Positions 11,201 through 18,216 of a stretch of 64,000 bases of DNA are shown one piece after another. Positions within the stretch are counted from its first letter, which is position 1. Each line of letters starts with the position of its first letter. The stretch is from positions 1-64,000 of the forward strand of contig NZ_RQZH01000004.1 in the NCBI RefSeq assembly GCF_003932845.1, in the 5' to 3' direction. The position numbers and the translations under genes are program-made. Source of the DNA: Prevotella sp. OH937_COT-195 (GTDB lineage: Bacteria; Bacteroidota; Bacteroidia; Bacteroidales; Bacteroidaceae). A model generated the notes under the pieces. It saw nothing but the letters and a program-made list of their open reading frames with translations. It did not search any database and had not been told where the DNA came from.

Positions 11201-12764
11201 TATTCTTGAGTGACTTAACGAACAAGGCCTGCGATACGTCAGTAATGTCGCTCGCGAACTCTCCCACCTGATATGTTACCCCTCCGTATGTATATTCGTA
11301 TGCCACGGCGAGCACTTGGTCGGTCTGTAACGCCGTGCGCAGCGAGATGTAGCCCAATGCTTGGTTAACGCTGTATTCCGAAGGATTTAACAACCGTGCG
11401 CTCTGCAGTTTCTCATAATCCGTTCCTCCCGTGAACGTACCATCGAGAACGCTCGATGACATGTCGATGTCTCGCGCGCCGGCATACATCGTCGTCAAAT
11501 CGGAATAGATATTGTTCGCCGAGTTTGCCGGCACGGTACCCGGGGCACCCTCTGCAAGTTTGGTCATGGCAATGATATTGCGCGTATTGGTGGTTGTTCC
11601 CGTTTTATTGGTAACCCACACCTCTATTCTGTTGAGTGTCACGCCGGTTGTAAGGTTGGGCAATGTGCGCATTGATGCTTCGTAACGGTCGCGGAAATAG
11701 AACGAAAGAAAGAAGTGACGGTTCTCTTCATAGTTTGCCGCATCGATCTCAAAAGGTGTCAACTGCACTCCGCCTCTCGAAGATACGCTCTTCGACGATG
11801 ACTTTTTCTGCGACAATACGGTTTGAAGTTTCAAGCGACCGAACTGCAAGTCGGTACGGATTCCGAACAACGACGACGCTCCTCTTACCAATGAAGAGTT
11901 GCTTGGCAACGAAACATTGCCTCCTTCCACTAATTTAATTATTTCGTCTTCCTTTCCCTCATATTTCAGTTTTATATTCTGGGCATCGAAATCGAACGTG
12001 GCATCGGTGTTGTAGTTAAGGTTCATATTGACCTTGTCTCCCACCTTTCCGTTTACGTTAAGGTTTATTTTCTCATCGAAATCCATCGTCGTTGTCTTGC
12101 GGTGACGTATCGGCAACGACGGATTGTCTATGTTTTTCAGAGTCGCACCGAACTTCAGCTCTGCCGTTCCCTGTGTTTTTATGCGCACTCCTCCGGGACC
12201 GAAAATCTTCTCTGCCGGTCCCAAGTCGAAATGCATGTCGCTGAAATCGAATTTCTCCTTACCTTCTTTTTGTAATATATCGCTGTTCTTCGAGCGATAG
12301 AAACTGTCACGTTCCAGTTTTTCGCTCCACCGTGCATACTCCTCGGGAGTCATCATTATAGGCGCATTCACATAAGTATCGCCAATCTTCGAACCTATTA
12401 CATACCTGTCGAGTGTATCGTTATACACCACGTCATGCCTCATGTTCTCCGGCAATTTCAAGTCGGTCGGGTTACGATTAAGGTCGTCAAACGTTATGGG
12501 CGATATGCGCTGTATCTTCCAACGTGGATTGAGCAACGAATCGGGTATCGAGTCCTCGTCATCTATTACAAGTTCACGAATTTCCTTTTCCTTATTGTTT
12601 TTCCCTGCGTTATTCTTGTTTTTGTCGTCAGGCAAATTTTGTCGGCGGTTATTGTCCCTGTTTCTTGTCAAATCGTCCTGAAGTAATGGTGCGACATTCC
12701 ATGCAAGCATGTTTATGCTTACGGTCGCCAATAATAATATGTATATTTTCTTCAGGTTGTTCAT
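5217..12764 (-). CDS. sprA: SprA/Sov, giant outer-membrane translocon of the type IX secretion system
   Basis: The protein has 2515 residues, the length expected for SprA/Sov (about 2400-2500). A signal peptide occupies about residues 1-21 (YILLLATVSINMLA), followed by a basic, Asn-rich linker. The rest is a long series of beta-strand-rich segments, as in the 36-stranded SprA barrel, ending in ...LKFSLTR with the final aromatic and hydrophobic alternation of outer-membrane barrels. SprA is the channel through which C-terminal-domain cargo crosses the outer membrane. The upstream neighbour is ruvA, an association also known for Flavobacterium sprA. A Lys/Asn-rich low-complexity insertion around 6930-7020 probably lies in a loop. 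Identification rests on size, composition and context and is strong. Confidence 0.95.
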   Translation of the reverse strand: MNNLKKIYILLLATVSINMLAWNVAPLLQDDLTRNRDNNRRQNLPDDKNKNNAGKNNKEKEIRELVIDDEDSIPDSLLNPRWKIQRISPITFDDLNRNPTDLKLPENMRHDVVYNDTLDRYVIGSKIGDTYVNAPIMMTPEEYARWSEKLERDSFYRSKNSDILQKEGKEKFDFSDMHFDLGPAEKIFGPGGVRIKTQGTAELKFGATLKNIDNPSLPIRHRKTTTMDFDEKINLNVNGKVGDKVNMNLNYNTDATFDFDAQNIKLKYEGKEDEIIKLVEGGNVSLPSNSSLVRGASSLFGIRTDLQFGRLKLQTVLSQKKSSSKSVSSRGGVQLTPFEIDAANYEENRHFFLSFYFRDRYEASMRTLPNLTTGVTLNRIEVWVTNKTGTTTNTRNIIAMTKLAEGAPGTVPANSANNIYSDLTTMYAGARDIDMSSSVLDGTFTGGTDYEKLQSARLLNPSEYSVNQALGYISLRTALQTDQVLAVAYEYTYGGVTYQVGEFASDITDVSQALFVKSLKNTSNNPTQANWDLMMKNVYYLASSVEKDKFKLDVKFQSDTAGVYLSYIPEPQVKNQTLIKILGADRLDNNMKAHPNGYFDFVEGYTVSNGRVFLPSAEPFGSYLYNYLTRKGVDAAVASKYSFTELYDSTKTVAKQIAEKDKYILQGQFRGTSANVISLGAYNVPQGSVVVTAGGVTLTEGSDYSVDYSAGEVTILNQSIIDAGTSVNVSLESLSDYAQERKTMIGFNWQYDFSKNFQLSGTFQHLSEQALTTKVAMGSEPLNNTIWGVNLNWKHESQWLTNLLDKIPFLHCTQPSQISFNGEFAQLIAGKAKGTQDNASYLDDFENTKNSIDVSAPTSWVMSSVPTMFKEYSDKTTLAGGYNRALLSWYNIDRLFTNRSSSLTPGHIKSDLNQLSNHYVREVYVDELYPNRDQSSYSGATSTLPVLNLAFYPAERGAYNFDPQLNSDGTLPNPQRRWGGMMRKLDTNDFEAANIEYIEFWMLDPFIYTRQDGTAARHSGDLFINLGEMSEDILRDGKKFYESGMPVDGSQSFTTTQWGKIPTQSTVTYAFATTKGSRQLQDVGYNGLTNQEETSFATYQNFLNTVRQKVTGPALDSIMADPANDDYHYYRGRDLDQIEAPILKRYKRVNMPQGNSPDSDTRTESYDTSYKTTPDVEDINQDYTLNEYEKYFQYRVAIHPDSLIVGENFIVDKRETTRKLRNGNRETVNWYQFRIPIREFTSRVGNISDFSSIRFMRMFMTGFERPVVLRFGSLDLVRGEWRVYQQQLGSGGSGRMAVSAVNIEENNDKTPVNYVLPPGIRREQDPTQPQLTESNEQALAIQVNNLSNEESKAVYKNTTIDLRQYKRLQMFVHANSFENNVTNLRDNQLAVFVRLGSDYKSNYYEYLIPLKLTPAGFYDRYSVADCRAVWPEENMLDIDLRIFTNLKKARNIAKAGGTASYNREYSEYDNDRPNNRVTIMGNPTLGEIKTMIIGVRNLDQNNKSGEVWINELRLLEYNNEGGWAAQAALNLQLSDVGTVNATGKYMSEGFGGLEEGVMERSQDNYKTYSVTANIELGKLFPDKAKVSAPLYYSVTKEEKSPKYNPLDTDMRLDNALNAAGSKHERDSIESIAVTKTTNTNFSLSNVRVGIATKAHPMPYDPANFSFSYSHSHRRTSGETTVYETEDNWRGAMGYSYTPVYKPFEPFKKLIKSNSKWFDILKRFGFNWLPQNIAFNTEITRNYYELQERDMEDLSGSQLPLTFSEQFLWNRDFSIRWDITKNLHMNFQSATHAEIEEPYTPINKDLYPDRYTAWKDSVKTSLWHFGSPLDYNQSFSLSYQLPLNLIPIFNWVNADANYTSTYSWVRGTDLEDGTSLGNTISNNRNLSINGSFNMERLYNNIPFLKKTNERFNKMGNDVSKKKPSKTEKNNNESNKEKTELPKNKNTFEKEITLMPDTVITVNHGRKSKRLVVSARTSDGKIFPLKYKKVGQDQIKITSKVDSATTLKLTVYAKPSLEDKGWYKTAQCVARVLMMVRSVSLSYRNQYSMSLPGFLPNVGDFLGQRRGDIMSPGLDFAFGLTGDSYLEKAARNGWLLMNDSVATPATINNNIDLQLRMTLEPVKNLKIDLNAARTENRASSIQYMYEGRPTTRSGTFTMTTISLKSAFESIGSANSGYHSATFEHFCRSLAGFRNRIEAQYEGVPYPSNSALAGKRYSSEGTEGRLGIYSSDVLIPAFLSAYTGSGGSSLDIFPVLAKLLPNWTVRYSGLSRLPWFRDVFKSVNLNHSYKSIYSVGSYSTYSTFQEYMNGLGFINDATTSLPIPSSMYNVSSVSITESFSPLLGIDVTLQNNMTCKLEYRKTRNLSLSMTSIQLSEAYSNDWVIGMGYKINDFKLFGGRNHRKVKTPKKGGNNDKENNGSKQQNNSKGKSINHDLNLRLDISYRRQAAIVRDIATMTSSASSGNTAFKLAFNADYTLSRLLTMSFYYDCQTNTPLLTSSSYPTTTQDFGFALKFSLTR

Positions 12765-12910
12765 CTTGATTTATTAGAATGGTGCTCTACAAATTACCAC
12801 ATTAAAATTAAGTTTGTATTGTGGTTAACGTTTTGTCTTTTCGAGGTATGTTCCGTTCCAAAGCATCTGTTCGTTCCATCATGCCTTCTGCTTTATTCTT
12901 TCTCCCGCAA

Positions 12911-12966
12911 TCATGTTTGTACCCGGAAACGTTCTCTCCATCTTACAATGTTTATTTATAGAATCC
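12911..12966. repeat. imperfect 55-bp repeat, copy 1 (downstream of ruvA)
   Basis: Roughly three quarters of the bases match 14697-14752, including TTGTAC, AAACG, CTTACAA and TATTTATA in the same order and spacing with one indel. It lies between ruvA and sprA. Its function is unknown. Confidence 0.5.
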
Positions 12967-12975
12967 ACCTAAAAT

Positions 12976-13581
12976 CTACTTTATCTGCTTCAACGCCAAT
13001 TTTACCACTTTTTCCACGGGCAGTTCCGGCTGTTCTTTTAGTATTGCGACAACCACCTTCGCCGATGGTGCGGGAGCGAATCCCAGCATGGTCAGTGCCC
13101 CTACCGCCTCGTCCTTTACCGGATTTGAGAGTACTGCAATCTGCTCTCCGGTTGCCACGGTAATTTCCTCGGCTATGCCTGATGACACTATTTTATCTTT
13201 CAAGTCAACTATTATGCGCTGCGCGGTTCGTAACCCGATACCCTTTACGCTTTTCAACATACGTTCGTTTCCCGAAGATATGACATTGCAAATTTCTGCG
13301 ACTGTCATTTCCGAGAGTATCATTCGTGCCGTATTTGCACCGACGCCGGACACCGATATGAGCAACAAGAACATCTCACGTTCTTTTTTCGTGGCGAATC
13401 CGAACAACAAATATGCATCATCGCGTATAGCCTCATACACCCACAGTCGCGCCTCCTTTTTACCTTGAACGGCACTGTATGTGTTGAGCGATATATTCAA
13501 TCCGTATCCCACTCCGTGAACTTCCATCACTACCAAGGCGGGAGTGACTTCGACAAGTTCACCTTTCAAGTATTCAATCAT
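12976..13581 (-). CDS. ruvA: Holliday junction branch migration protein RuvA
   Basis: The protein has 201 residues, normal for RuvA. It begins [12 protein letters not shown], the OB-fold N-terminal domain, with helix-hairpin-helix segments at about residues 71-85 ([16 protein letters not shown]) and 106-120 ([15 protein letters not shown]). A short C-terminal domain (about 155-200) contacts RuvB. RuvA binds Holliday junctions as a tetramer and loads the RuvB motor. The gene is upstream of sprA with a 211-nt gap and divergent from ddh, so the 13582-13728 interval holds both starts. Confidence 0.96.
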   Translation of the reverse strand: MIEYLKGELVEVTPALVVMEVHGVGYGLNISLNTYSAVQGKKEARLWVYEAIRDDAYLLFGFATKKEREMFLLLISVSGVGANTARMILSEMTVAEICNVISSGNERMLKSVKGIGLRTAQRIIVDLKDKIVSSGIAEEITVATGEQIAVLSNPVKDEAVGALTMLGFAPAPSAKVVVAILKEQPELPVEKVVKLALKQIK

Positions 13582-13689
13582 TTATCATTACTTTTGTATA
13601 TATACATCATTATTAACGCACGTCTCTCCCTTTTTATTGCATTATTGTAATTTTTCCTTTGTTTTATTTTGTTTTTGGGCATAATTATA

Positions 13690-13697
13690 TACTTTTG
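13690..13697 (+). promoter_or_regulatory. -7 box TACTTTTG of ddh
   Basis: A consensus TAnnTTTG box lies 31 nt before the ddh ATG. It predicts a transcript start near 13704 and a short leader of about 25 nt. Confidence 0.7.
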
Positions 13698-13728
13698 CAA
13701 CGAGTAATAAAAAATAAAGAAAGAAACA

Positions 13729-14628
13729 ATGAAGAAGATAAGAGCGGCCGTAGTAGGATACGGAAACATCGGACGTTACACACTCGAAGCTCTCGAGGCG
13801 GCGCCGGATTTTGAAGTCGCCGGCATCGTAAGGCGCAACGGAGCAGAGAACAAACCGGCATTATTGGCACGATATGATGTTGTAAAAGACATTGCCGAAC
13901 TGAAAGATGTTGACGTGGCAATACTTTCCACACCGACACGCAGTTGCGAAGAATATGCTAACAAGATTCTGCCTTTGGGGATAAACACCGTTGACTCGTT
14001 CGACATACACACGGAAATACGCGGCTACCGCGAGAGACTTATGAAAATAAACAAGAATACCGGTACGGTAAGTATCATTGCTGCCGGTTGGGATCCGGGG
14101 TCTGACAGCGTGGTGCGTACCATGATGCAGAGCCTTGCACCAAAAGGAATAACATACACCAACTTCGGTCCGGGAATGTCAATGGGGCACTCTGTATGCG
14201 CACGTACAAAGAAAGGTGTAAAAAATGCACTTTCAATGACAATACCCCTCGGCGAGGGAATACACCGTCGCATGGTATATATAGAACTTGAAGAGGGTGC
14301 AAAACTTGAAGAGGCAACAGCAGAAATAAAAGCCGACCCATACTTTGCCAACGATGATACGCACATAATTGCCGTGCCATCGGTTGACGAACTGCGCGAC
14401 ATGGGGCACGGAGTGAACCTTATAAGAAAAGGAGTAAGCGGGAACACACAGAACCAACGTATGGAATTTAACATGAGCATTAACAACCCTGCACTTACCG
14501 GACAGATTCTCGTAAATGTTGCCCGGGCATCAATGCGGCAGCAGCCCGGTTGTTATACTATGATCGAAATTCCCGTAATCGACCTTTTACCCGGCGAACG
14601 TGCCGACCTTGTGGAACATCTTGTATGA
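13729..14628 (+). CDS. ddh: meso-diaminopimelate D-dehydrogenase
   Basis: The protein has 299 residues and begins with an NADP-binding Rossmann motif, VVGYGNIG at 8-15. It carries the Ddh blocks AGWDPGSDSV and GPGMSMGHSVCAR. The enzyme makes meso-diaminopimelate in one step from tetrahydrodipicolinate, ammonia and NADPH, supplying lysine and peptidoglycan precursors. It is monocistronic on the plus strand with its own promoter. No clear intrinsic terminator follows, and a repeat-rich intergenic region begins directly after it. Confidence 0.96.
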   Translation: MKKIRAAVVGYGNIGRYTLEALEAAPDFEVAGIVRRNGAENKPALLARYDVVKDIAELKDVDVAILSTPTRSCEEYANKILPLGINTVDSFDIHTEIRGYRERLMKINKNTGTVSIIAAGWDPGSDSVVRTMMQSLAPKGITYTNFGPGMSMGHSVCARTKKGVKNALSMTIPLGEGIHRRMVYIELEEGAKLEEATAEIKADPYFANDDTHIIAVPSVDELRDMGHGVNLIRKGVSGNTQNQRMEFNMSINNPALTGQILVNVARASMRQQPGCYTMIEIPVIDLLPGERADLVEHLV

Positions 14629-14637
14629 TAATAGTTG

Positions 14638-14652
14638 CAAATCGGGCATCAG
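14638..14652. repeat. possible solitary relic end of the MITE-like element
   Basis: CAAATCGGGCATCAG matches 14 of 15 bases of the left end of the full copy at 15035 (CAAATCGGTCATCAG). No partner end is seen nearby, so this may be a decayed or recombined copy. Confidence 0.35.
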
Positions 14653-14696
14653 GTTAAATTTGTTCCGTGTAATAATGCGGGTTCCATAAATTACCA

Positions 14697-14752
14697 TCAC
14701 GTTGTACTCGTAAACGGTTTCTCAACCTTACAAAGTCTATTTATATAAAACC
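14697..14752. repeat. imperfect 55-bp repeat, copy 2 (downstream of ddh)
   Basis: This is the partner of 12911-12966, in the same orientation relative to the plus strand. It starts about 70 nt after the ddh stop. The function is unknown. Confidence 0.5.
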
Positions 14753-14868
14753 CGTCAAGACCTCTGCGAAAGTAATTCCGCATGGTATCATCTGCATATA
14801 TTTTTTATTGACATACGTTCTGTTACGAGTTGACAACAAGTTGTTTTGTCATTAGACGGAAACTATTT

Positions 14869-14932
14869 GGCAATTTCGGCGAAATTGGTGAGCAAAGCCG
14901 CCGAAATTGGTCAGTAATTTCGGCGGTTTTGC
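14869..14932. repeat. GCCGAAATT-type palindromic array, site 1
   Basis: One unit (CAATTTCGGCGAAATTGG) is followed by a 17-bp hairpin, 14892-14908 with 14916-14932, with arms GCAAAGCCGCCGAAATT and AATTTCGGCGGTTTTGC (a single G-T pair). Related arrays lie at 31724, 45041 and 54236, all between genes. Confidence 0.8.
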
Positions 14933-14990
14933 AGTACGATCAAGCACAAATAAGATGCCGGTTCGGGGTAAGAAACAACATAAAAAGTTC

Positions 14991-15028
14991 GAGACCTCTG
15001 CAAAAACAATCGCTTTTGCAGAGGTCTC
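14991..15028. terminator. 15-bp perfect hairpin, possible terminator
   Basis: The arms GAGACCTCTGCAAAA (14991-15005) and TTTTGCAGAGGTCTC (15014-15028) are perfectly complementary with an 8-nt loop. Only a weak T-run follows on the plus strand. The outer bases GAGACCT resemble the palindrome at 3515. Confidence 0.55.
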
Positions 15029-15034
15029 TTGTCA

Positions 15035-15236
15035 TTAAACCCAAATCGGTCATCAGACCGCATTTGCTTAGACTTGCTATTGCCGTTAAGTTTCCCAACT
15101 GCTTTAGCCCACTTGCTGACATCTGCGCGGCCGTTTCATCTCGACGCAGCCCGCCACGCCTTCGATGAAACGGCTGTACATCTGCTCAACAATCGAACAA
15201 AATCGGTTGAGGGTTCTAATGACCGATTTGGGTTAA
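15035..15236 (-). repeat. MITE-like 200-bp element, copy A (inverted relative to B, C, D)
   Basis: Terminal inverted repeats of about 20 bp bound the element: TTAAACCCAAATCGGTCAT at the left and AATGACCGATTTGGGTTAA at the right. The interior holds a long imperfect hairpin around 15125-15190. Short open frames inside are by-products of the repeat and have no start or family features. Confidence 0.85.
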
Positions 15237-15288
15237 AAAATAAAAATCACCAAATGTCCGACTCTCAAAATCTTATCCTTTACACCAA

Positions 15289-16758
15289 TCAGTTGTCTTC
15301 GGCAAACAACGGGTCATCGGGTGTAAGCATGATGGGTTTTTGCTGTGCCTCCTTGAGAAGTTTCTCCGACACATATTTCTTATCAACAACAAGACGGAAC
15401 ATGTACTCATTGAACCACTCGTTGGTCATTATGAGACAGCCTTTATGACCGTATTCCGGCCCCCAAGAGTTTTCCACTTTCCATTTCAAAGGTTTCCCGT
15501 TTGCATCAAGATCAACGGCAGACAGTGTCATGGCATGTGTCGAACCGCTGTCGAACGTTGATATGCGCTGCGCCTTATTCATCGGGAAAGTTGTGCCGAG
15601 CAGCGACTCATAGTCAAAATTATCGAGTGTCAACAAACCTTTCTTGCGGTCGAGTTGTTTGCCAACATCATAACTGCTGTACATCTTACGCCCGTCTTTC
15701 AGCGATGCTATGGCCAACTCTGCAATCTCTTCCATCGGAAGGTTAAGATATACCCAGTTGTGTCCGTCGTATGTATGGCGGTCGTATTCCACCTCATAAG
15801 TTTTGTGATATTCATGTCGCGGGTCGTTCATAACCATTATGAAAGTTCCGTTGAGCGGAGTGCCTGCCACCTCGCGATAGAATTCCTGAGGAGTATAATT
15901 ACGCGGAGTACCCACCGTCTTACCATCCTTATTTTTAAAGGCATAAGAGAACTGCTGTGTAGGATTGCCGAGCGTGAGTGTCAATATACGATATACCACA
16001 CCGAGCATCTTGGCCTTTTCCTCTTTTATCTGTTTCTTGCTTTTCCCCTGTGCCACCATGTCTCGCAACCGCAGTCCCTGCTCGCGCAGTTTGCTCATCA
16101 GAAGCGATCGCATCTTCGACGTATTTTCGGCATTGTATGTCTCGGGCATCACAGTATTAGGCACGAGTCCGTATTTCTCCGTCAAGTCCGCCACACCGCA
16201 GAACGTACCTCCGTCCGCAACAGGATTCTTGAAAAAGAACTGCACTTTCGGGTCGTCTATGGGCAGTTTTCCCGTATCTATTACCCCTTGTAGGAAAAGG
16301 TTCGATTTCTCCAATTGGTCATAGAAGAAGAGATAGGCGTGCGAGAATTCCACTCTTAACGAGTCTGTCTTCTTTGCGAAATTCGAACGCAGTACGTTGA
16401 AGCCGCTGAACATCCAGCATCTTCCCGAACTTTTCTGGTCGTGAATGTTCTGCGCCATTGTCTCCACGCTGAAATGCGTGTCATTATCGGAATTGCTCAT
16501 ATAACTTTTGGCAAGGTTATCAATGCTGTTCCCTGCCATTGCATTGAACAATGCCTTGTCGGAAGAAGAGTTCCTTTGGTTATTGACTATCTGCTGCAAC
16601 ATTTCTGTCGAGAGACCTCCATCTTTTGTCTGTGCCGTGGCAGAATATGAGCAAACTATGGCTATTGCCGGCACGAGCAGCCTGTTTGCCACTCTTACTA
16701 AATTGTTTTTCTTTGTCATTTTCGTATAAGTCATAAGAGGGGATGCCTGTTTCGACAT
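15289..16758 (-). CDS. secreted C1-family peptidase, bleomycin hydrolase / aminopeptidase C type
   Basis: The protein has 489 residues. The papain-type triad of the bleomycin hydrolase family is present: C114 in DQKSSGRCWMFSG, H408 in STHAMTLSAVD and N430 in VENSWGPEYG. Unlike the cytosolic hexameric enzymes, it has an N-terminal signal-like segment (LLVPAIAIVCSYSATA), so it probably acts in the periplasm or outside. A start at Met14 (16719) would give a more compact signal peptide than the first ATG. It likely acts as an aminopeptidase on exported peptides. It reads alone on the minus strand, and MITE copy A lies just beyond its stop. Confidence 0.92.
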   Translation of the reverse strand: MSKQASPLMTYTKMTKKNNLVRVANRLLVPAIAIVCSYSATAQTKDGGLSTEMLQQIVNNQRNSSSDKALFNAMAGNSIDNLAKSYMSNSDNDTHFSVETMAQNIHDQKSSGRCWMFSGFNVLRSNFAKKTDSLRVEFSHAYLFFYDQLEKSNLFLQGVIDTGKLPIDDPKVQFFFKNPVADGGTFCGVADLTEKYGLVPNTVMPETYNAENTSKMRSLLMSKLREQGLRLRDMVAQGKSKKQIKEEKAKMLGVVYRILTLTLGNPTQQFSYAFKNKDGKTVGTPRNYTPQEFYREVAGTPLNGTFIMVMNDPRHEYHKTYEVEYDRHTYDGHNWVYLNLPMEEIAELAIASLKDGRKMYSSYDVGKQLDRKKGLLTLDNFDYESLLGTTFPMNKAQRISTFDSGSTHAMTLSAVDLDANGKPLKWKVENSWGPEYGHKGCLIMTNEWFNEYMFRLVVDKKYVSEKLLKEAQQKPIMLTPDDPLFAEDN

Positions 16759-16780
16759 GCCCTCATTACGATTACATATA

Positions 16781-16819
16781 CCATGCCCCTGCCTTTAACG
16801 ATACGAGCAAGGGGCAAGG
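16781..16819 (-). terminator. probable terminator after ilvE
   Basis: GC-rich arms CCATGCCCCTGC (16781-16792) and GCAAGGGGCAAGG (16807-16819) pair with a bulge in the gap between ilvE and the peptidase gene. There is no strong T-run, so it is tentative. Confidence 0.4.
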
Positions 16820-16835
16820 TGTTTTATTACTGAAA

Positions 16836-17858
16836 TTAATCTATTACAACTGTTGTCCAACCGTGCTTGTCCTCGTCAATACCATATTGGATATTGCGTA
16901 GGTGTGTGTAGAGTTTCTCTGATATTGGACCCGGTTTTCCGTCTTTTGAAATGACATAACTCTTACCGGTCTCAACGTCGTCAATGCGCGATATGGGACT
17001 GATTACCGCAGCCGTACCGCAGGCGCCGGCTTCCTCGAATGTCGCGAGTTCTTCTTCCGGAACAGGTCTGCGTTCCACCTTCATGCCGAGGTCTTCCGCA
17101 AGTTGCATAAGACTCTTGTTTGTGATAGACGGCAATATGCTCGTGGATTTCGGCGTTATGTATGTATTGTTCTTTATACCGAAGAAGTTGGCTGCTCCAC
17201 ACTCATCGATATATTTCTTCTCCTTTGCGTCGAGATAAAACTCGCAGGCATATCCGAGATCGTGCGCTTTCTTGTTTGCAAGCAACGAAGCGGCATAGTT
17301 TCCGCCCACCTTATATACACCCGTACCGAGAGGAGCGGCACGGTCGTGGTCGCGCATGATGACGTACGGATTGGCGGAGAAACCACCTTTGAAGTATGGT
17401 CCCACCGGTGTTACCAATATCAAGAACAAATATTCGTTTGCCGGACGTACACCCACCTGAGCACCTGTACCTATGAGCAAAGGGCGAATATACAGTGTGG
17501 CACCACTCTCATACGTCGGTATCCACTCCTGATTCAGGCGTACCACCTTTTTTACCATCTCGCAGAACAATTCCGTCGGGAGTTCCGGCATCAATATGCC
17601 ACGGCATGTGGATTGCAGTCGTGCAGCATTCTCTTCCATACGGAACACGCGTACCTTGCCGTCCGGACAACGATATGCTTTCAATCCTTCGAAAGCCTCT
17701 TGCCCGTAATGCAGACTCGTTGCTGCCATGTGCAGTTTGATATACTCGTCGGAACTTACTTCTATTTCTCCCCACTTACCGTTGCGATAATAGCATCGCA
17801 CGTTGTAATCGGTTGGCATATAACCGAAAGACAGATTTGCCCAGTCTAAGTTTTTCAT
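16836..17858 (-). CDS. ilvE: branched-chain amino acid aminotransferase
   Basis: The protein has 340 residues from the ATG at 17858. A start 36 nt further up is possible in frame but lies beside the predicted -7 box at 17892-17899 and upstream of the expected transcript start, so it is unlikely. The PLP Lys is K183 in GTGVYKVGGNYAAS, and FEGLKAYRCPDGKVRVFR is typical of the class IV fold. It catalyses the last step of Leu, Ile and Val synthesis and their first catabolic step. It stands alone on the minus strand. Confidence 0.95.
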   Translation of the reverse strand: MKNLDWANLSFGYMPTDYNVRCYYRNGKWGEIEVSSDEYIKLHMAATSLHYGQEAFEGLKAYRCPDGKVRVFRMEENAARLQSTCRGILMPELPTELFCEMVKKVVRLNQEWIPTYESGATLYIRPLLIGTGAQVGVRPANEYLFLILVTPVGPYFKGGFSANPYVIMRDHDRAAPLGTGVYKVGGNYAASLLANKKAHDLGYACEFYLDAKEKKYIDECGAANFFGIKNNTYITPKSTSILPSITNKSLMQLAEDLGMKVERRPVPEEELATFEEAGACGTAAVISPISRIDDVETGKSYVISKDGKPGPISEKLYTHLRNIQYGIDEDKHGWTTVVID

Positions 17859-17891
17859 AGTTTCTAATAATTTATTAATGTTATATTGCTG

Positions 17892-17899
17892 CAAAAGTA
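17892..17899 (-). promoter_or_regulatory. -7 box TACTTTTG of ilvE
   Basis: The minus-strand TACTTTTG lies 33 nt before the ilvE ATG, with a predicted start near 17885. It decides the ilvE start codon. Confidence 0.7.
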
Positions 17900-17985
17900 A
17901 TTAAAACAACATACATATGCAAGTTTTTCATTGACTTTTTTTGTTTTTTTCGTTACTTTACAAATACTTACGCAACGAGGCGATA

Positions 17986-18168
17986 TTAGTCTTTTAACAG
18001 CATTTTCCTAATTTCCTCATCGGTCTTGGTAAGACGGTCGCGGCATATCTTTATCAGTTGATGTGCCCTTTTCAACTGTGCAGCCATCTCGTCTATGCCC
18101 ACCTCGTCGTTTTCCATTCTCTCAACTATCTGTTCCAATTCTTTCAATGCGTCTTCGTATTTTACCAT
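17986..18168 (-). CDS. xseB: exodeoxyribonuclease VII small subunit
   Basis: The protein has 60 residues and one helical hairpin. KYEDALKELEQIVERMENDE and the downstream LKRAHQLIKICRDRL match XseB. It lies 48 nt after xseA on the same strand. The small subunit assembles with XseA into the ATP-independent ssDNA exonuclease. It is the last gene of the two-gene operon. Confidence 0.93.
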   Translation of the reverse strand: MVKYEDALKELEQIVERMENDEVGIDEMAAQLKRAHQLIKICRDRLTKTDEEIRKMLLKD

Positions 18169-18216
18169 ATTTTTTTATGTTTTTATTTTATTGTTTCAAG
18201 TTGTCTTTTTTCATCA

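Noticed and set aside
5505..12686. Many long plus-strand open frames opposite sprA
   Set aside because: They are shadows of a 7.5-kb coding gene; none has a start site, promoter or family motif.
15029..15448. Open frames inside the MITE copies (for example 15029, 19652, 22452, 39378)
   Set aside because: They are created by the repeat itself, differ in length between copies, and have no start signals.
17859..17894. Upstream start for ilvE
   Set aside because: It lies next to the -7 box and before the expected transcript start.
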